This document shows positions 6,084 through 8,871 of a stretch of 8,871 bases of DNA, one piece after another. Under the pieces are notes generated by a model that saw only the letters and a program-made list of their open reading frames with translations, was not told where the DNA came from and ran no database searches. Position numbers and translations under genes: made by a program. The stretch covers positions 1 to 8,871 of the forward strand of contig JBCDCP010000116.1 of assembly GCA_039181495.1 (NCBI GenBank), in the 5' to 3' direction. The DNA comes from JBCDCP01 sp039181495 (GTDB taxonomy: Bacteria; Pseudomonadota; Alphaproteobacteria; Rhizobiales; Tepidamorphaceae). Numbering within the stretch: position 1 is the first letter of the stretch; each line of letters opens with the position of its first letter.

Positions 6084-7259
6084 ATGTTCGTTCAGTTCTT
6101 CTCAGAGCTCAAACAGGCAGGCCTGCCCGTCTCACTGACCGAATACCTCACCCTGATGCGTGCGCTGGAGCAGGATCTCGCCGGCCGCAATGTCGAGGAG
6201 TTCTATTACCTCGCCCGCGCCAGCCTCGTGAAAGACGAACGCAACATCGACCGTTTCGATCAGGTCTTCGGCCATGTCTTCAAGGGGCTCGAAGCCCTCT
6301 CGGAAGCGGTTGAGGCCGAAATCCCCGAGGAATGGCTCCGCAAGGTTGCCGAGCTAAACCTGACCGAAGAGGACAAGGCCAAGATCGAGGCCATGGGCGG
6401 TTGGGACAAACTGATGGAGACCCTGCGCCAGCGGCTCGAAGAACAGAAGGGCCGGCACCAGGGCGGCAACAAATGGATCGGCACAGGCGGCACGTCCCCG
6501 TTCGGAGCCTATGGCTACAACCGCGAAGGCATCCGCATCGGCCAGGATGGCAATCGCAACTTCCGCGCTGTGAAGGTGTGGGACAAGCGCGAATTCAAGG
6601 ATCTCGACGACAGCCGCGAACTGGGCACGCGAAACCTCAAGATGGCACTGCGGAAGCTGCGGCGGTTTGCGCGCAGCGGCGCAGCCGATGAGCTCGACCT
6701 CGACCGGACCGTGCAAGGCACCGCGCGCCAGGGCTGGCTCGATCTCGCCTTCCGGCCCGAGCGCCGCAACGCGGTCAAGGTGCTGCTGTTTTTCGATGTC
6801 GGCGGGTCGATGGACTGGCACATCGCTCAGACCGAAGAGCTGTTCTCGGCCGCCCGCGCCGAGTTCAAGACCATGGAGTACTTCTACTTTCACAACTGCC
6901 TCTATGAGGGGGTGTGGAAGAATAATGCCCGCCGCTGGCAGGAGCGCACGCCTACATGGGATGTGCTGCACACCTACCCGGCGGACTACAAGGTCATCTT
7001 CGTGGGTGACGCCTCCATGAGCCCCTACGAGGTCGTCGTGCCCGGCGGTTCAGTCGAGCATATGAATGAGGAGGCCGGTGCGGCCTGGCTGCAGCGCGTG
7101 ACCGACATTTATCAGAGCGCTGTGTGGCTCAATCCGGTGCCGGAAGACCGCTGGCGTTACACCCAGTCCATCGGCATGATCCGGCGGATCATGAGCGACC
7201 GGATGTTCCCGCTGACGCTGGGTGGGCTCGATCGGGCCATTACCGAATTGAAGCGCTAA
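6084..7259 (+). CDS. vWA-domain protein, CoxE-like (COG3825 type)
   Basis: A 391-residue soluble protein. The N-terminal half (about 1-130) is helical and charged. A glycine-rich linker, GTGGTSPFGAYGYNREG (133-149), leads into a conserved-looking stretch, RAVKVWDKREFKDLDD (161-176). The C-terminal half is a von Willebrand A-like domain: VKVLLFFDVGGSMD (231-244) carries a MIDAS-type D238-x-G240-x-S242, in which the first serine of DxSxS is glycine. KVIFVGDASMSPYE (303-316) gives a second acidic loop (D309). Proteins of this type are commonly encoded with a MoxR AAA+ ATPase and are thought to act in metal-dependent assembly or maturation complexes. No MoxR gene lies in this window. The gene begins 3 nt after the ycjF stop, with AAGAAGG about 11 nt before the ATG, and is the last gene of the operon. 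Confidence 0.87.
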   Translation: MFVQFFSELKQAGLPVSLTEYLTLMRALEQDLAGRNVEEFYYLARASLVKDERNIDRFDQVFGHVFKGLEALSEAVEAEIPEEWLRKVAELNLTEEDKAKIEAMGGWDKLMETLRQRLEEQKGRHQGGNKWIGTGGTSPFGAYGYNREGIRIGQDGNRNFRAVKVWDKREFKDLDDSRELGTRNLKMALRKLRRFARSGAADELDLDRTVQGTARQGWLDLAFRPERRNAVKVLLFFDVGGSMDWHIAQTEELFSAARAEFKTMEYFYFHNCLYEGVWKNNARRWQERTPTWDVLHTYPADYKVIFVGDASMSPYEVVVPGGSVEHMNEEAGAAWLQRVTDIYQSAVWLNPVPEDRWRYTQSIGMIRRIMSDRMFPLTLGGLDRAITELKR

Positions 7260-7272
7260 TCGGAATTTCCGA
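7260..7272. repeat. 13-bp DNA palindrome just after the vWA stop codon
   Basis: TCGGAATTTCCGA is a perfect palindrome around a central T, starting at the base after the vWA stop. The spacing is too tight for an RNA hairpin, so it is not a terminator. It may be a protein-binding site or chance. Confidence 0.3.
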
Positions 7273-7294
7273 CCGCCCGGTGCCGCCCATACCC

Positions 7295-7340
7295 GCTTGA
7301 ATCGGAATCAGAGGATGATCGGCCTAAACCCGATTCAAGC
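7295..7340. repeat. 11-bp perfect inverted repeat downstream of the operon
   Basis: GCTTGAATCGG (7295-7305) and CCGATTCAAGC (7330-7340) are exact reverse complements separated by 24 nt. The element lies between two genes whose 3' ends face each other. No T-run follows the right arm, so a standard intrinsic terminator is doubtful. It resembles the dispersed intergenic palindromes of many alphaproteobacteria, or it may form a stem that protects the operon's 3' end. No second copy was seen in this window. Confidence 0.5.
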
Positions 7341-7379
7341 AATCATCGCCGGTGTGTAGGACTCTGAAAAACAAGCAAT

Positions 7380-7419
7380 AAAAAGGTTGAAGCGGCAGCC
7401 CGACAGACTGCCGCTTCAA
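7380..7419 (-). terminator. Intrinsic terminator of the YeeE/YedE gene
   Basis: TTGAAGCGGCAG (7387-7398) and CTGCCGCTTCAA (7408-7419) form a perfect 12-bp stem with a 9-nt loop, beginning 26 nt past the minus-strand stop at 7445. Read on the minus strand, the stem is followed by CCTTTTTATT, giving the U-run of a rho-independent terminator. On the plus strand no U-run follows, so it should act mainly on the minus-strand transcript. Confidence 0.88.
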
Positions 7420-7444
7420 TTGCTCCTGACTCAGGATGTCAGGT

Positions 7445-8545
7445 TTATTCCGCTGGCGCGATAACGTAGCCCTGCGTGCTGCGGGACTCGGCGCGGGCCA
7501 GCAGGAGCGTGCCCAGAGCCATGCCACCGACGATGGCCGCCAACACGATTGGAGCGCCGACAGAGAGCGTCGAGAAGCCAGTGATGCCTTGCCCGATGGT
7601 GCAGCCAAGAGCGGTAACACCGCCAAATCCCATGAGCGCCGCACCGGACAGATAGCGCACCATCTGCTGTGGCGACTCAAAACCCTCAAGGCTGAGCCGA
7701 CGGGCCAGCAGGGCCGACACGAAGGCTCCCGCGATGGTGCCGAGCACCAGTGCAATCTGGAAGTCGATGGCGCTGCCGGTAAAGGTCATGGCGTACTGTA
7801 CGGTCTCGGCCACCGGCCCGGTGTAGGTCAGGCTTTCGAGTGGCTGCGGGTCGAAGTCGTCGGCGCCAAGTATTCCGGTGATGGCCCAACCACCGACCAC
7901 GGTCAGCCCAACCAACACACTCCAGAACGCCTGGGTGACGGTGACCCGATGGCGCAGAGCGATCCCAAGCCCGCCTAGGACTATCGCCGCGATCACCAGT
8001 CCGATCGCAACCGAAGAACCGATACCAACAGCTTCAAGCAGTCCCGGCAATGTGCCAGCGGACAGGTCTACCGACAGCCCATCCTGAAGCCAGATACGCG
8101 GCGTGTAGAAAACACCACGCATGGTGGCATAGGCGACAATGCCGACAACCAGGAGGACAACAACGGCGCGCAGATTACCTGTCCCGCTCAACACGGTCAG
8201 GCGGCTGACGCAGCCACGTGTCAGCGCAGCACCGATGCCGAACAACAGCCCGCCAACAACCAGACCGCCCAAGGGCAGCGTCGCCGACGCATAGATCGAC
8301 TGCGAGGCATCAATCCCGAAACCGGCGAACAACGCTTGACTACCCAGCACGGCCGTCACGATGGCAATTAGAAACATGCCGAGTTTTGGCGAAACGCCGT
8401 CTGCGAGCCAGTCCCGCACGCCGCTCATCAGACAGAAGCGGGAACGCTCAAGAACCAGCCCGAGGCCGGTACCCAAAAGCGCGGCAGCGGCAGCAACAAC
8501 GAGCCGGATATCAAAATTGAGCAGGAATTCTTCCAAAGCAGCCAT
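7445..8545 (-). CDS. YeeE/YedE-family (TsuA-like) sulfur-compound transporter
   Basis: A 366-residue, very hydrophobic polytopic membrane protein with roughly eight to ten membrane segments and clear two-fold pseudo-symmetry. Family cysteines are present: C38 in ERSRFCLMSG (33-42), C112 in TRGCVSRL (109-116) and C315 in ALGCTIGQGITG (312-323). In the related thiosulfate transporter TsuA/YeeE, conserved cysteines line the path and pass thiosulfate by transient S-H...S contacts, so uptake of thiosulfate or another reduced sulfur species is likely. The exact substrate is inference. The ATG at 8543-8545 is supported by GGGAG (8553-8557 on the minus strand) 7 nt upstream. It is a single-gene unit with its own promoter region and terminator. 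No TusA/SirA, rhodanese, sulfur dioxygenase or ArsR-type regulator gene is visible beside it. Confidence 0.9.
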   Translation of the reverse strand: MAALEEFLLNFDIRLVVAAAAALLGTGLGLVLERSRFCLMSGVRDWLADGVSPKLGMFLIAIVTAVLGSQALFAGFGIDASQSIYASATLPLGGLVVGGLLFGIGAALTRGCVSRLTVLSGTGNLRAVVVLLVVGIVAYATMRGVFYTPRIWLQDGLSVDLSAGTLPGLLEAVGIGSSVAIGLVIAAIVLGGLGIALRHRVTVTQAFWSVLVGLTVVGGWAITGILGADDFDPQPLESLTYTGPVAETVQYAMTFTGSAIDFQIALVLGTIAGAFVSALLARRLSLEGFESPQQMVRYLSGAALMGFGGVTALGCTIGQGITGFSTLSVGAPIVLAAIVGGMALGTLLLARAESRSTQGYVIAPAE

Positions 8546-8575
8546 GGGGTAGCTCCCGGAAAGTTTGTCGGTCCA

Positions 8576-8606
8576 TTTAAATGATCGCGACGAACCTATT
8601 TGTCAA
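8576..8606 (-). promoter_or_regulatory. Candidate sigma-70-type promoter of the YeeE/YedE gene
   Basis: The minus strand carries a perfect -35 hexamer TTGACA (8601-8606). TTTAAA (8576-8581) follows at a 19-nt spacing as a possible -10, matching TATAAT at 4 of 6 positions. It lies 31-61 bp upstream of the start codon. The -35 is convincing, but the -10 and its spacing are only fair. Confidence 0.42.
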
Positions 8607-8809
8607 TATTTATCTGTGAAAATGATATAAACAACAAAAAATTTATGTGTTTATCGACATTGCGGTTTTCCGGGTGCCTCGATAAGCAGATGGCATGGCT
8701 ACGGTACTAAGCGATCGTCAGCTTGCAGGCACATACGAGCCCAAGACCCGGGATCGCGGCGGCAGATATCCCGGCAATCGAGGCGCAGCCGGCCTAATGC
8801 GAGGCTGCC

Positions 8810-8815
8810 AAAGGA
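8810..8815 (+). promoter_or_regulatory. Ribosome binding site of the right-edge gene
   Basis: AAAGGA lies 6 nt before the ATG at 8822. It supports that start for a gene of which only 16 full codons are visible. Confidence 0.6.
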
Positions 8816-8821
8816 CATCCC

Positions 8822-8871
8822 ATGTCGGACAACAAGCAGGGTGTGAGCAAGCGTCCAGACATCAAGCGTGC
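8822..8871 (+). CDS. 5' end of a gene running off the right edge (unknown product)
   Basis: An ATG at 8822-8824, preceded by AAAGGA at 6 nt, opens a frame that continues to the end of the window. It encodes MSDNKQGVSKRPDIKR, a polar and basic N terminus with no signal peptide. An in-frame TAA at 8795-8797 excludes an upstream start beyond that point. Sixteen residues are too few to name a family. It is divergent from the YeeE/YedE gene and may share its regulation through the intergenic region. Confidence 0.6.
   Translation, partial: MSDNKQGVSKRPDIKR

Larger units (their letters stand above)
8546..8821. promoter_or_regulatory. Divergent intergenic region with an A+T-rich block and dyads
   Basis: This 276-bp gap separates the minus-strand transporter from a plus-strand gene starting at 8822. 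Bases 8601-8650 contain only 10 G/C in 50, unlike the surrounding G+C-rich DNA, which fits a promoter or operator area. TTATCGA (8651-8657) and TCGATAA (8679-8685) form a 7-bp inverted repeat, extended to 9 by a G-T wobble and a G-C pair. CCGGGAT/ATCCCGG (8748-8754, 8768-8774) and GCAGCC/GGCTGC (8785-8790, 8803-8808) could be stems in the leader of the right-hand gene, the latter directly before its ribosome binding site. No known riboswitch consensus was recognised. Confidence 0.5.

Noticed and set aside
6354..6971. Minus-strand open frame of 205 codons inside the vWA gene
   Set aside because: It lies wholly antisense to the vWA gene. Its regular composition mirrors the sense codons and no motif was recognised.
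7436..7978. Plus-strand open frame of 180 codons opposite the transporter gene
   Set aside because: It is antisense to a membrane protein whose hydrophobic pattern and cysteine motifs are clear, and its product is polar and low-complexity.
8690..8821. Riboswitch (SAM, SAH, cobalamin and TPP types considered) before the right-edge gene
   Set aside because: None of the conserved core sequences of these classes could be found on either strand. Only short stems are visible.
1..8871. tRNA, rRNA, CRISPR array, insertion sequence or prophage genes
   Set aside because: No cloverleaf-like tRNA sequence, regularly spaced repeats, transposase or integrase motifs, or terminal inverted repeats flanking a gene were seen.

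Overview
The window is G+C-rich, densely coded DNA with short intergenic gaps and strong G/C bias at third codon positions. Gene content (a SixA-like phosphatase next to YcjX and YcjF, a CoxE-like vWA protein, a YfcG-like glutathione transferase, a DadA-like FAD oxidoreductase and a YeeE/YedE transporter) suggests a Gram-negative proteobacterium, most likely an alphaproteobacterium, possibly of the Maricaulales/Hyphomonadales type. That placement is inference from gene content and style; no rRNA or tRNA gene is present to test it.

Layout. 1-200 holds the possible tail of a gene entering from the left. 127-696 (minus) encodes a small secreted beta-trefoil (ricin-B-like) protein. 899-1597 (plus) is a glutathione S-transferase whose leader holds a perfect 8-bp hairpin. 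It converges, with a 4-bp gap, on a minus-strand FAD-dependent amine/amino-acid oxidoreductase (1602-2918). A divergent gap of about 80 bp follows. Then comes the core of the window, a compact plus-strand operon (2999-7259) of sixA-like phosphatase, ycjX-type P-loop GTPase, ycjF-type membrane protein and a vWA/CoxE-like protein. Its junctions are a 1-nt overlap, a 4-nt ATGA overlap and a 3-nt gap. 7260-7444 holds an 11-bp inverted repeat and a strong intrinsic terminator for the minus-strand gene that follows. 7445-8545 (minus) is a YeeE/YedE (TsuA-like) sulfur-compound transporter. 8546-8821 is a divergent regulatory region with an A+T-rich block, and a new plus-strand gene begins at 8822 and runs off the right edge.

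How the genes may work together. The four-gene operon is the most interesting unit. YcjX and YcjF are known as a stress-linked pair (the phage-shock regulon in E. coli), but here no PspA or PspF is visible. Instead the pair is translationally coupled to a phosphohistidine-type phosphatase and followed by a vWA protein of a kind usually paired with a MoxR ATPase. A membrane-associated GTPase module with phosphatase and vWA adaptor partners is a reasonable hypothesis, not a demonstrated function. The other genes look like independent accessory or metabolic functions. No mobile element, CRISPR array, tRNA or rRNA was seen.
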